Assembly: GCA_049322515.1 (NCBI GenBank) | Contig: JBMOQW010000009.1 | Location: forward strand, 1 to 64,000 | Source of the DNA: Parasulfuritortus sp049322515 | Lineage (GTDB): Bacteria; Pseudomonadota; Gammaproteobacteria; Burkholderiales; Thiobacillaceae | Direction: 5' to 3' | Length of the DNA: 64,000 bases | Part shown: positions 1-6,961 of the stretch, piece by piece | Position numbering within the stretch: position 1 is the stretch's first letter | Layout of the letters: each line of letters opens with the position of its first letter | Translations under genes and position numbers: made by a program | Notes under the pieces: model-generated | Seen by the model: the letters and a program-made list of their open reading frames with translations, nothing else | Database searches by the model: none | Told to the model about the DNA's origin: nothing

Positions 1-1
1 G

Positions 2-613
2 GCCACACCCGCCAAGCAGGCCGCGCCGACCGCGAAGTCGGCCGTGCGGCCCGTCTCCAAACCCGTCGCCCAGCCGGCCAAGCCGGCGGCGACAGCAACC
101 AAGAGCAAAGCAATGCCCGCAACAAAGAAAGTCCCCGCGCCGGCCCCGTCCAGTCCGGCCCCCGCCGCCAAGAAGTCCGCCACCAAGAAATCCGCCGCGC
201 CGGCCGGCGTGATCAGCGAAGCCGAACTCCTCAAGATGTCCGACAAGGACTACATGAATGCGGTCCAGCTGGAGTTCTTCCGGCATCGGCTGACCACCAT
301 GAAGGACGAAATCCTGGTCAATGCCCGGGAAACCGGCGAGCACCTGAAGGAAAATGAAGTCTTCGCCGACCCCAACGACCGGGCCACGGTGGAAGAGGAG
401 AACATGCTCGAACAGCGCGTCCGCGATCGCGAGCGCAAGCTGCTCAAGAAGATCGACTCGGCCTTGCGCCGGATCGAGGAAGGCGAATACGGCTACTGCC
501 TGGAAACCGGCGACCCGATCGGCCTGCCCCGTCTCCTGGCGCGCCCGACCGCCGAGCTGTCCATCGAGGCGCAGGAAAAGCACGAGCGCCTGGAAAAGTT
601 GTTCGCCGACTGA
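2..613 (+). CDS. dksA: DksA/TraR-family RNA polymerase-binding regulator, 5' partial
   Basis: Probable DksA, which binds the RNA polymerase secondary channel and adjusts transcription together with ppGpp. The frame is open to the left edge, so the true start may lie outside; GTG at 44 and ATG at 113 are internal candidates. The first ~60 visible residues are a low-complexity Ala/Pro/Lys tail (AAKKSATKKSAA). The coiled-coil core follows, with the tip motif DPNDRA (family DxxDxA) and the C-terminal GYCLETGDPIG...RPTAELS segment. Only one of the four zinc cysteines of E. coli DksA remains (C in GYC), so the globular domain should fold without zinc, as in many alpha- and betaproteobacterial homologues. 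The product ends in KLFAD. Family assignment is firm; the start is not. Confidence 0.9.
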   Translation, partial: ATPAKQAAPTAKSAVRPVSKPVAQPAKPAATATKSKAMPATKKVPAPAPSSPAPAAKKSATKKSAAPAGVISEAELLKMSDKDYMNAVQLEFFRHRLTTMKDEILVNARETGEHLKENEVFADPNDRATVEEENMLEQRVRDRERKLLKKIDSALRRIEEGEYGYCLETGDPIGLPRLLARPTAELSIEAQEKHERLEKLFAD

Positions 614-645
614 CCCCGTCCGGCCATGCGGCCGGGGCTCGCGCC

Positions 646-1125
646 ATGCCTGGCCTGGAAACCTGGGAACTGCTCAGCTACGTCGTCACGGTGGTCGGCC
701 TGCCGTTCGCCATCGCCGTGTTCCTCTGGGAACAGCGCAAGGAACGCCAGAACGACGAGGAGGAGTTGCACCAGCGCCTGGCGGAAACCTACGCCGACTT
801 CCTCAAGCTGGTGCTCGACAACGCCGACCTGCGCCTGTTGCGCAACCGTCCGGACGAGCTCGTGCATACCGAGGAGCAACTGGAACGCCGCCAGGCCTTG
901 TTCGGCATCCTGGTCTCGATCTTCGAACGTGCCTACGTGATGGTCTATGAACCCGACATGAACCGGCAGCGGCGCCGGCTCTGGCAGACTTGGGACGACT
1001 ACATCCAAGAATGGTGCGGCCGAGCCGATTTCCGGGCCGCGCTGCCGGAACTCCTGCGCGGCGAGGACCCCGAGTTCGCCGAGTACATTCGCGGTGCCGC
1101 GCAACGCGCCGGCGTGCCCCGATGA
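646..1125 (+). CDS. small membrane-anchored protein of unknown function
   Basis: A 159-residue protein I do not recognise. Residues ~8-28 form one hydrophobic segment (LLSYVVTVVGLPFAIAVFL), followed by a basic turn and a soluble, charged, mostly helical domain rich in Glu, Arg, Leu and aromatic residues (for example QTWDDYIQEW). This suggests a single-pass inner-membrane protein with a cytoplasmic helical domain. It starts at ATG 646, 32 bases after dksA, and its TGA overlaps the yidD ATG by 4 bases (ATGA), so it is probably co-transcribed and translationally coupled with yidD. No catalytic motif is visible. Confidence 0.7.
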   Translation: MPGLETWELLSYVVTVVGLPFAIAVFLWEQRKERQNDEEELHQRLAETYADFLKLVLDNADLRLLRNRPDELVHTEEQLERRQALFGILVSIFERAYVMVYEPDMNRQRRRLWQTWDDYIQEWCGRADFRAALPELLRGEDPEFAEYIRGAAQRAGVPR

Positions 1126-1340
1126 ACCTCGTCCAGAAACTGCTGATCGGGGCCGTGCGGGTTTACCAGATCGCCCTGTCGCCCTATTTCGGCAGCCAGT
1201 GCCGCTTCACCCCGACCTGTTCCGAGTACACCAAGCAAGCCATCGCCCGCCACGGTGCCCTGAAGGGCACCTGGCTGGGGCTGCGCCGGATCGGCCGCTG
1301 CCATCCGTATCATCCGGGCGGCCACGACCCGGTGCCATGA
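1122..1340 (+). CDS. yidD: membrane protein insertion efficiency factor YidD
   Basis: A 72-residue protein of the YidD (DUF37) family, a small membrane-associated protein that assists YidC/Sec-dependent insertion of inner-membrane proteins. The family signature is present: an N-terminal amphipathic helix, YQIALSPYFG, then CRFTPTCSEYTKQAI with its two conserved cysteines, and RIGRCHPYHPGGHDPVP near the end. ATG 1122 overlaps the upstream stop by 4 bases. In most proteobacteria yidD sits in rpmH-rnpA-yidD-yidC; here it is separated from those genes. Length is normal for the family. Confidence 0.93.
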   Translation: MNLVQKLLIGAVRVYQIALSPYFGSQCRFTPTCSEYTKQAIARHGALKGTWLGLRRIGRCHPYHPGGHDPVP

Positions 1341-1390
1341 GCGGCCGGCTCGGCGTACACTAGACCCCTTCGATTCGAGCCAACCCCGCC

Positions 1391-2683
1391 ATGTTCGATT
1401 TCTTTCGGAAAGACAAGGGCGCGAAGAAGCCCGTCATTCCGGACCGCCCCGTCACTCCCGAGCGCCCGGCCAAACCGGCGCGCGCGGTCGCGCCGGAACG
1501 TCCGGCGCCGACGCCTGGCCCTGCCCAGCCCTCGCCGGCGGCCAAGCCGATTGCGGCGCTTGCCAAGCCCGCCTCAGCCCCGGCCAAGCCGGCGGCCGCC
1601 CCGGTGCGCGTGGCCGCGCCGCCCGCGATTCCAACCGCGCCGGCCGCCGCCCAGGAGACCACCAGCCAGAATGGCTTCCTGGTCCAGGAGTTCGACACCC
1701 AGTTCGCTCCCGAGGTCGAAGACGCCGTCATGCTCTATGCCAACGGCCGCACCGGCGATGCCACGGCGGCCCTGAACCGCTTCATCCTGAACCACCCGGA
1801 CAGCCGTGACCCGCAACCCTGGCGACTGCTGTTCGATCTCTACGAGGCCACCGGACAACGGCAGCCGTTCGAGGACCTGGCCATGGATTACGCGGTCCGT
1901 TTCGAGCGCTCGCCGCCCACCTGGCGCGTGGCCGACGAGGCCGTGCCGTCCCGGGACCGGCCACAGGCCCCGACCTTCGCGTTCGGCAGCACTTGGGCGC
2001 CGCAGGACAGCCCCCGGCTGGAGAACTTCCTCCGCGAATGCGAAGCGGCCGACAGCGTGGTGCTCGACTTCAACAAGACCTCGGTGCCGAGCGACGAATC
2101 GTTCGCCCGCACCCTGCTCGACTGTGTCACCCGCCTGGTCGCCGCGGGCAAGGCGCTGCGCCTGGTCGGCGGCGAGGCCTTCGTGGTGCGCCTGAACGCC
2201 TTCCGCGCCGACAACCGTCTGAGCGAACCGCTCTGGCTGTTGCTCCTGATGCTGCTCCAGCAGATGGGCAAGGCCGAAGCCTTCGAGGAAGCCGCACTCG
2301 ACTACGCGATCCGCTTCGAAATGTCGCCGCCGTCCTACACCCCGCCCCGCAAGGTTGCGGAACCGGTGCCGGAAAGCACCGAAGCCCAGGCCCAGGCTCC
2401 CGACCACACCTTCGTCGTGCCGGGCCGGATCGGCCCCGGCAGTACCGCCGTGTTCGACCAGCTGCGCGAATTCGCCGCGCCCCTCGATGTCGTCGAGATC
2501 GACCTTGGCCGGGTCACCCAGATCGATTTCACCGTGGTCGGCGTGCTCATGGACGCGGTCATGCAACTGGTCCAGGCTGGCAAGAAAGTCAGCTTCCGAG
2601 AGGGCAACGAGATGGTCTGCCTGTTGATGCAGATGGTCGGCGTCGGCCAGTTCGCCAACGTCCAGCCCCGGGTCAGAAAATAG
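1391..2683 (+). CDS. STAS-domain protein with Pro/Ala-rich N-terminus
   Basis: A 430-residue cytoplasmic protein. Residues ~1-95 are low-complexity Pro/Ala/Lys/Arg and probably disordered. Two further segments resemble STAS (anti-anti-sigma) folds: one around residues 205-275 (VVLDFNKTSVPSDES...AAGKALRLVGG) and a clearer one at ~350-427 (VVEIDLGRVTQIDFTVVG...QAGKKVSFREGN). Repeated ALDYAIRFE/AMDYAVRFE segments lie between and before them, so the core may be an internal duplication. STAS domains usually mediate protein interactions switched by phosphorylation or ligand; the partner is unknown. It ends 8 bases before hslV, suggesting co-transcription. I cannot assign a pathway. Confidence 0.75.
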   Translation: MFDFFRKDKGAKKPVIPDRPVTPERPAKPARAVAPERPAPTPGPAQPSPAAKPIAALAKPASAPAKPAAAPVRVAAPPAIPTAPAAAQETTSQNGFLVQEFDTQFAPEVEDAVMLYANGRTGDATAALNRFILNHPDSRDPQPWRLLFDLYEATGQRQPFEDLAMDYAVRFERSPPTWRVADEAVPSRDRPQAPTFAFGSTWAPQDSPRLENFLRECEAADSVVLDFNKTSVPSDESFARTLLDCVTRLVAAGKALRLVGGEAFVVRLNAFRADNRLSEPLWLLLLMLLQQMGKAEAFEEAALDYAIRFEMSPPSYTPPRKVAEPVPESTEAQAQAPDHTFVVPGRIGPGSTAVFDQLREFAAPLDVVEIDLGRVTQIDFTVVGVLMDAVMQLVQAGKKVSFREGNEMVCLLMQMVGVGQFANVQPRVRK

Positions 2684-2691
2684 GAGTCTCC

Positions 2692-3228
2692 GTGGAACAG
2701 TGGCACGGCACCACCATCCTGTCGGTCCGGCGCGGCCCGCGCGTCGCCCTCGGCGGCGACGGCCAGGTCACGCTCGGCAACATCGTCATCAAGGCCAGCG
2801 CGCGCAAGGTGCGCCGGCTCTACCAGGACCGCATCCTGGCCGGTTTCGCGGGCGGCACCGCGGACGCCTTCACCTTGTTCGAACGCTTCGAGGCCAAGCT
2901 GGAGAAGCACCAGGGCCACCTGGTGCGCAGCGCAGTCGAACTGGCCAAGGACTGGCGCACCGACCGCATCCTGCGCCGCCTGGAAGCCATGCTCTCGGTG
3001 GCCGACCGCGACACCAGCCTGGTCATCACCGGCGCCGGCGACGTGCTGGAGCCGGAATACGGCATCGCCGCGATCGGCAGCGGCGGTGCCTATGCCCAGT
3101 CGGCTGCGCGCGCCCTGGTCGAGCATACCGAGCTCGATCCCGAGACCATCGTGCGCGAATCGCTCGGCATCGCCGCCGACCTGTGCATTTACACCAATCG
3201 CAACTTCACCATCGAGACGATCGAGTGA
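2692..3228 (+). CDS. hslV: HslV peptidase subunit of the HslUV protease
   Basis: A 178-residue proteasome-like threonine peptidase that with the HslU ATPase forms the HslUV degradation machine in the cytoplasm. The start is GTG 2692 with AGGAG at 2682-2686, giving a propeptide of six residues (MEQWHG) before the catalytic TTI, the family's normal N-terminus. GGDGQVTLGN, the KASARKVRRLY segment and the C-terminal GIAADLCIYTNRNFTIE are typical. hslV almost always precedes hslU; here only 47 bases separate it from a convergent gene and no hslU fragment is present in the window. Identification is secure; whether the partner lies elsewhere cannot be seen. Confidence 0.95.
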   Translation: MEQWHGTTILSVRRGPRVALGGDGQVTLGNIVIKASARKVRRLYQDRILAGFAGGTADAFTLFERFEAKLEKHQGHLVRSAVELAKDWRTDRILRRLEAMLSVADRDTSLVITGAGDVLEPEYGIAAIGSGGAYAQSAARALVEHTELDPETIVRESLGIAADLCIYTNRNFTIETIE

Positions 3229-3251
3229 CTGAGTGACCGGTGACGAAGTGA
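3223..3251 (+). repeat. degenerate GTGAC-unit array
   Basis: Beginning at the hslV stop codon the sequence reads GAGTGAC T GAGTGAC CGGTGAC GAAGTGA, four closely spaced copies of a GTGA(C) unit. A weaker opposite-strand counterpart (GGTTACTC) follows at about 3272-3279, at the end of the convergent regA-like gene. The same unit recurs in the intergenic regions near 60711-60825 and 62944-62977. It may act as a bidirectional terminator or a nucleoid-protein site; function is not known. Confidence 0.5.
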
Positions 3252-3275
3252 TCGCCACCGATTTCGCGCGCGCGG

Positions 3276-3812
3276 TTACTCTTTGACCGGTCGCTTCATC
3301 AGCTTGCGCTGCAAGGTCCGCCGGTGCATCTTGAGTGCCCGCGCGGTGGCTGAGATGTTGCCGTCGTGCTCGGCCAGCACCTTCTGGATGTGTTCCCATT
3401 CCAGCCGGTCGACCGACATCGGCGCCTCCGGCGGCGGCAGGCCGGCGTCCCCTTCGAGCTGGCCCAGGGCGGCGAGGATTTCATCGGCATCGGCCGGCTT
3501 CGGCAGGTAGTGCGTGGCGCCCAGCTTGATCGCCTGGACCGCCGTCGCGATGCTGGCATAGCCGGTCAGGAGCAGGATGCGCATCTCGGGGTTGAGCGCC
3601 TTGAGGGGTTCCACCAGGCCGAGCCCGGACGCCTCGCCCAGTTTCAGGTCGAGCACCGCGGCGTCAGGCACCTGGCTGCGGGCCAGCGCCAGGGCCGCGC
3701 CCAGGTCCCCGGCAACCTCGACCGGGTGGCCACGCCGACGCAGGGCGCGGGCCAGCGTTTCGAGAAACACGGCGTCGTCATCGACCAGGAGGATGGACCA
3801 CGGGGTAGTCAT
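3276..3812 (-). CDS. regA: RegA/PrrA-family redox response regulator
   Basis: A 178-residue two-domain response regulator. The receiver has the acidic pair at residues 11-12, phospho-acceptor D55 (VLDLKLG), T83 and K105. The short C-terminal Fis-type helix-turn-helix (NISATARALKMHRRTLQRKL, ~152-171) closely matches the RegA/PrrA/ActR/RoxR signature. In that family the regulator controls respiration, carbon fixation and other redox-responsive genes. The ATG overlaps the stop of the upstream sensor gene by 4 bases, so sensor and regulator are translationally coupled. The gene is convergent with hslV. Confidence 0.9.
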   Translation of the reverse strand: MTTPWSILLVDDDAVFLETLARALRRRGHPVEVAGDLGAALALARSQVPDAAVLDLKLGEASGLGLVEPLKALNPEMRILLLTGYASIATAVQAIKLGATHYLPKPADADEILAALGQLEGDAGLPPPEAPMSVDRLEWEHIQKVLAEHDGNISATARALKMHRRTLQRKLMKRPVKE

Positions 3813-5065
3813 TGTGCGCGCAGTCCGGAAAGCGGCAACTCGACTTCGGCGACCAGACCGCCCCCCGGTCGCGGCCGCAGGCTCAGGCGCCCGGACAGGC
3901 GCTCCAGCGCCGCGCGTGCCAAGGTCAGGCCGACGCCCCAGCCGGCCGCCTTGGGATCGGCCCCGTCGAGCCCGGGCCCCCGGTCGAACACCGCCAGGCG
4001 CAGTTGCTCCGTGTCCCAGTCGGCGACCAGTTCCAGATCGTCGGACACGTCGGCGGCATTGTTGAGCAAGGTCGACAGCACGGAGATCAGGATCGGCTCC
4101 TCGCGCACCTCCGGGCCGGGCCGGGCGCCCCGCAGCGTCAGCCGGGCGCCGGCCTCCGGGCGCATCAGCCCCCAGTGGTCGACCACCTCGGCCAGCCAGA
4201 TGTCGAGCGGCCGCGTCGAGGCCGCACCGGCGCGCGCGCCGCCAGCCGCCGCCGCGAGCCGGTCGAGCACCGCCTTCATGCGTTCCGCCTGGCTGCCCAT
4301 CACCGCCAGGTCGGGCGCCAGCTCATCGTCACCGGCATAGGCCCGCTCCAGTTCCTTGAGCGCCACGCGCAGGGAGGACAGCGGCGTCGCCAGGTCATGT
4401 GCGGCCGCCGCCGCCTGCATGCCGAGGGCAAACAACTGTTCATCGCGCAAGGCCTGCTCCCGCGCGCTGGCGAGATCCGCCTCGCGCTGGCGCAAGGCCT
4501 CGGCCAGGCGGGTGACGATGGCCGCGACCAGGCCGGCGGTGAGCAGGAAATTCAGCCACATCCCGGCCAGGTGCAGGTCAACCGCAGCCTGGTCGCTCAC
4601 CGCCATGACCAGCGGCTCGTAATAGCGGGCGAGCAGGGAGTAAAGCACCGCCACCCAGAAGGTCATGCCCCAGGCATGGCGCACCGGCAGGGTCACCGCG
4701 CACAGGATGAGCGGCACCAGCAACAGGGAAATGAACGGGTTGGCATAGCCCCCGGTGAAATAGACCAAGCCGGCAATCGCTTCGGCGTCGGCGAGCAAAT
4801 AGACGAAGGTCTCCAACGGCTCGCCGCCCCGGCCGGTGCGATGCCGCCACAGGGCGAACAGGTTCAGCGCGCCATGCAGGCCCAGCAGGGCAAAAAGCGC
4901 CAGCACCGGCAGCTGGGCATTGAGGCCCACGGCCAGGATCAGCACCATCAACGCTTCGATGGCCAGCAAGCCCCAGCGGGCCAGGATCAGACGTCGCCGG
5001 GAATCGGCGGACAAGGACGCGGGCGTGGACGAAGGCTCGGCGGACATGGCCCGGATTGTACCCAT
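3809..5065 (-). CDS. regB: RegB/PrrB-family membrane sensor histidine kinase without the redox cysteine
   Basis: A 418-residue kinase with about six N-terminal membrane segments (~30-185). The ubiquinone-site motif of RegB, GGxxNPF, is present as GGYANPF at 105-111. The H box is AAHDLATPLSSL with H223; the N box is TLLNNAADVS and the G box GWGVGL, so ATP binding and phosphotransfer look intact. The redox-active cysteine of RegB lies 40 residues after the phospho-histidine; here that position is M263 (ERMKAVL). The only cysteine is C122, in a membrane segment. The start is taken at ATG 5065, giving MGTIRAM; ATG 5047 is an alternative. It forms an operon with the regA-like gene and is divergent from a copper chaperone gene. 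Confidence 0.9.
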   Translation of the reverse strand: MGTIRAMSAEPSSTPASLSADSRRRLILARWGLLAIEALMVLILAVGLNAQLPVLALFALLGLHGALNLFALWRHRTGRGGEPLETFVYLLADAEAIAGLVYFTGGYANPFISLLLVPLILCAVTLPVRHAWGMTFWVAVLYSLLARYYEPLVMAVSDQAAVDLHLAGMWLNFLLTAGLVAAIVTRLAEALRQREADLASAREQALRDEQLFALGMQAAAAAHDLATPLSSLRVALKELERAYAGDDELAPDLAVMGSQAERMKAVLDRLAAAAGGARAGAASTRPLDIWLAEVVDHWGLMRPEAGARLTLRGARPGPEVREEPILISVLSTLLNNAADVSDDLELVADWDTEQLRLAVFDRGPGLDGADPKAAGWGVGLTLARAALERLSGRLSLRPRPGGGLVAEVELPLSGLRAQ

Positions 5066-5085
5066 GGCCGTCGGTCACACGGCGC

Positions 5086-5102
5086 ATGCGACAATATGAC
5101 TC
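5086..5102. promoter_or_regulatory. candidate RegA/PrrA binding site
   Basis: Between the divergent regB-like and PCuAC genes lies ATGCGACAATATGACTC. TGCGACAATAT fits the left part of the PrrA/RegA consensus as I recall it (YGCGRCRxTAT...GNCGC). As half-sites it is GCGAC (5088-5092), a 5-base spacer, then GACTC, one mismatch from GNCGC. The position would suit autoregulation or control of the copper chaperone. This is a pattern match only. Confidence 0.4.
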
Positions 5103-5171
5103 ACCCATGCCGGCCCCTCGTTGCGGGCCACTTGGTACACTCGACCGTCCCGCCCCGCAAAGGAACCCCCC

Positions 5172-5630
5172 ATGAAACCGACCGTCCTTCTGACCGCCCT
5201 GACGCTATCCGTTTCGTCCCTGTCCGCCCTGGCCGACCCGGTCAGGATCGAAAACGCCTGGGCACGGGCCACCGCGCCGGGTCAGAAGGTCGCGGCGGCC
5301 TTCATGGACCTGACCGCCGACAGCGACTTGCGCCTGGTGGGCGCCTCCAGCCCGGCCGCGAAAACCGTCGAACTGCACCAGATGCGCATGGACGAGGGCG
5401 TCATGGTCATGCGCGCGGTGCCGGACATCCCGCTGCCCAAGGGCCAGACCGTCAGCCTCAAGCCGGGCGGCCTGCACCTGATGCTGATCGATCTGGTGGC
5501 GCCCCTCAAGGAAGGCAGCCCGACGCCGGTCAGCCTGACCCTGCGCGATGCGCGGGGCCAGGACACCCGACTCGACCTCAAGCTGGAGACCCGCCGCGCC
5601 GGCTCGCTGCCGGCCCACCACGGGCATTGA
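5172..5630 (+). CDS. periplasmic copper chaperone PCu(A)C
   Basis: A 152-residue secreted protein of the PCu(A)C (DUF461) family, which carries Cu(I) in the periplasm and hands it to cytochrome oxidase assembly (CuA or CuB sites, with Sco/SenC). ATG 5172 gives a clean signal peptide ending in SALA. The core shows the metal ligands HQM (LHQMRMDEG) and HLM (GGLHLMLID) in the H-x-M...M...H-x-M arrangement; the tail HHGH may add metal affinity. The gene is divergent from the RegB-like sensor; in Rhodobacter the reg locus carries senC, a Sco homologue, so a copper-delivery gene beside reg makes functional sense (inference). Confidence 0.92.
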   Translation: MKPTVLLTALTLSVSSLSALADPVRIENAWARATAPGQKVAAAFMDLTADSDLRLVGASSPAAKTVELHQMRMDEGVMVMRAVPDIPLPKGQTVSLKPGGLHLMLIDLVAPLKEGSPTPVSLTLRDARGQDTRLDLKLETRRAGSLPAHHGH

Positions 5631-5667
5631 GAGGAGGGTGCGGCGCCCCTGCATGGGCAGGCGACGC

Positions 5668-5690
5668 GATCCCCTGCAGCAGCGGGGATC
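5668..5690. terminator. inverted repeat between convergent genes, possible bidirectional terminator
   Basis: GATCCCC (5668-5674) pairs with GGGGATC (5684-5690) across a 9-base loop, between the convergent PCuAC and phoU genes. There is no T-run on either side, so a terminator role is only suggested by position. Confidence 0.3.
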
Positions 5691-5755
5691 CGGATCGTTG
5701 ATTTGATGGGTTCTTCGCCGGCGCGGCCAACCGATGGCCACGCCGACCGGGGTAC

Positions 5756-6463
5756 TTAGACCTGAAGTTCCTTTTCCAGCTGCTCCAGGCTGGTATGGCG
5801 GACATCCTTGCCCTTGACCATGTAGACCACGTACTCGGACACGTTCTTGGCATGATCGCCGATCCGCTCGATCGACTTGACCACGAACATCAGGTCGATG
5901 AACAGCGAGATGTTGCGCGGATCTTCCATCATGTAGGTGACCAGATGGCGCGCGATGAGGTGGAATTCCTCGTCCACCTCGATGTCCTGGCGGGCGACGT
6001 TGGCGGCGCTGGAGGCATCGACCCGGGCGAACGAATCGAGCGAGGTGCGCAGCATCTTGATGGCCAGGTCGGCCATGTACTTGATCTCGCTGTAGCGCGG
6101 GATGGCGATGCGGTCGTTGTTCAGCGCCTTGACCGTGAAACGGGCGATCTTGGCCGCCTCGTCGCCGATCCGCTCCAGGTCGGTGATGGTCTTGACGATG
6201 GTGAGGATCATGCGCAGGTCGCCGGCGGTCGGCTGGCGCAGGGCGATGATCTGGGTGCAGGCTTCGTCGGTCGCCACTTCCAGGGCATTGACCTGGACAT
6301 CGTTGGCGATCACTTCCTCGGCCAGGCGGACATTCTGGGTGACCAGGGCTTCGATCGCCTTGTTCACCTGGTCCTCGACCAGACCGCCCATTTCCAGGAC
6401 GCGCGCGCGCACCGCCTCCAGATCGGCATCGAACTGCTTGTAGGTATGTTCGGTGAACATCAT
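5756..6463 (-). CDS. phoU: phosphate signalling protein PhoU
   Basis: A 235-residue all-helical protein with the two PhoU repeats. Each carries the metal-binding acidic signature: DLERIGDEAAKIARF in the first half and SIERIGDHAKNVSEYV in the second. PhoU links the PstSCAB phosphate transporter to the PhoR/PhoB two-component system and keeps the Pho regulon off when phosphate is ample. No pst or phoBR gene adjoins it in this window. The first ATG, followed by a second ATG codon, is used, with GAGGAG about 6 bases upstream on the minus strand. Confidence 0.95.
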   Translation of the reverse strand: MMFTEHTYKQFDADLEAVRARVLEMGGLVEDQVNKAIEALVTQNVRLAEEVIANDVQVNALEVATDEACTQIIALRQPTAGDLRMILTIVKTITDLERIGDEAAKIARFTVKALNNDRIAIPRYSEIKYMADLAIKMLRTSLDSFARVDASSAANVARQDIEVDEEFHLIARHLVTYMMEDPRNISLFIDLMFVVKSIERIGDHAKNVSEYVVYMVKGKDVRHTSLEQLEKELQV

Positions 6464-6498
6464 CGCTCCTCGCCGGCCTCCCAGGCCAATAACGGCTG

Positions 6499-6504
6499 AT
6501 TATA
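6499..6504 (-). promoter_or_regulatory. -10 element upstream of phoU
   Basis: On the minus strand the sequence reads TATAAT, 35 bases before the phoU start. No convincing -35 hexamer is visible at 17 bases, so only the -10 is annotated. No Pho box was recognised nearby. Confidence 0.4.
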
Positions 6505-6526
6505 GGCGGCCCGTGCGCATTTTTCG

Positions 6527-6961
6527 TTACAACTCCGTGACAAAGGGCACCGCCATTTGCTGGCCGTCGATGGTCAGGGTCAGGATCCAGTCGCGCCGCC
6601 CGGTCACGCACACCGGCAGGGTGACCCGGGCGCGGTAACCGCCCTGGCCATCCGGACGCAGGGTATAGAGGTTGAACCCCATGTCCATGCCTTCCATGGT
6701 GAAGCTGGCCTGCACCTCGCGCGCCTCGACGCCCCGCAGCCACACCTCGAACGGACTGAGCACCTTGATCGCCCCGCTCGCGCCGAGCGTCACGGTGGCG
6801 TCGCCCAGGCGCGCCTGGCAACCGGCCGCCAGGCTGGGGCAGTCGACCCGGATCGGTGCCGGCGCCGGAGCCGGCCACCAGCGTCCGGCCGCGACCACGG
6901 CGGCGATCGCCAGGAGAATGACCATGGGCGCGAACCGGCGCAGGTGCTCTCCGTCAGCCAT
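6527..6961 (-). CDS. membrane-anchored periplasmic protein of unknown function
   Basis: A 144-residue protein not recognised by name. Residues ~11-28 are one hydrophobic segment (signal anchor or signal peptide). The rest is a predicted extracytoplasmic beta-rich domain with an early cysteine pair (DCPSLAAGC), a third cysteine near the end (LPVCVTGRRDW) and a conserved-looking methionine cluster, FTMEGMDMGFNLY. Methionine clusters of this type can bind copper, and a copper chaperone gene lies about 1 kb away, but a metal role is speculation. Its start overlaps the end of the Nudix gene by 8 bases, making it the last gene of that operon. Confidence 0.6.
   Translation of the reverse strand: MADGEHLRRFAPMVILLAIAAVVAAGRWWPAPAPAPIRVDCPSLAAGCQARLGDATVTLGASGAIKVLSPFEVWLRGVEAREVQASFTMEGMDMGFNLYTLRPDGQGGYRARVTLPVCVTGRRDWILTLTIDGQQMAVPFVTEL

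Noticed and set aside
5205..6878. 557-codon minus-strand frame across the PCuAC and phoU genes
   Set aside because: Shadow of two well-supported genes in other frames; composition is Arg/Gly/Pro-rich without motifs.
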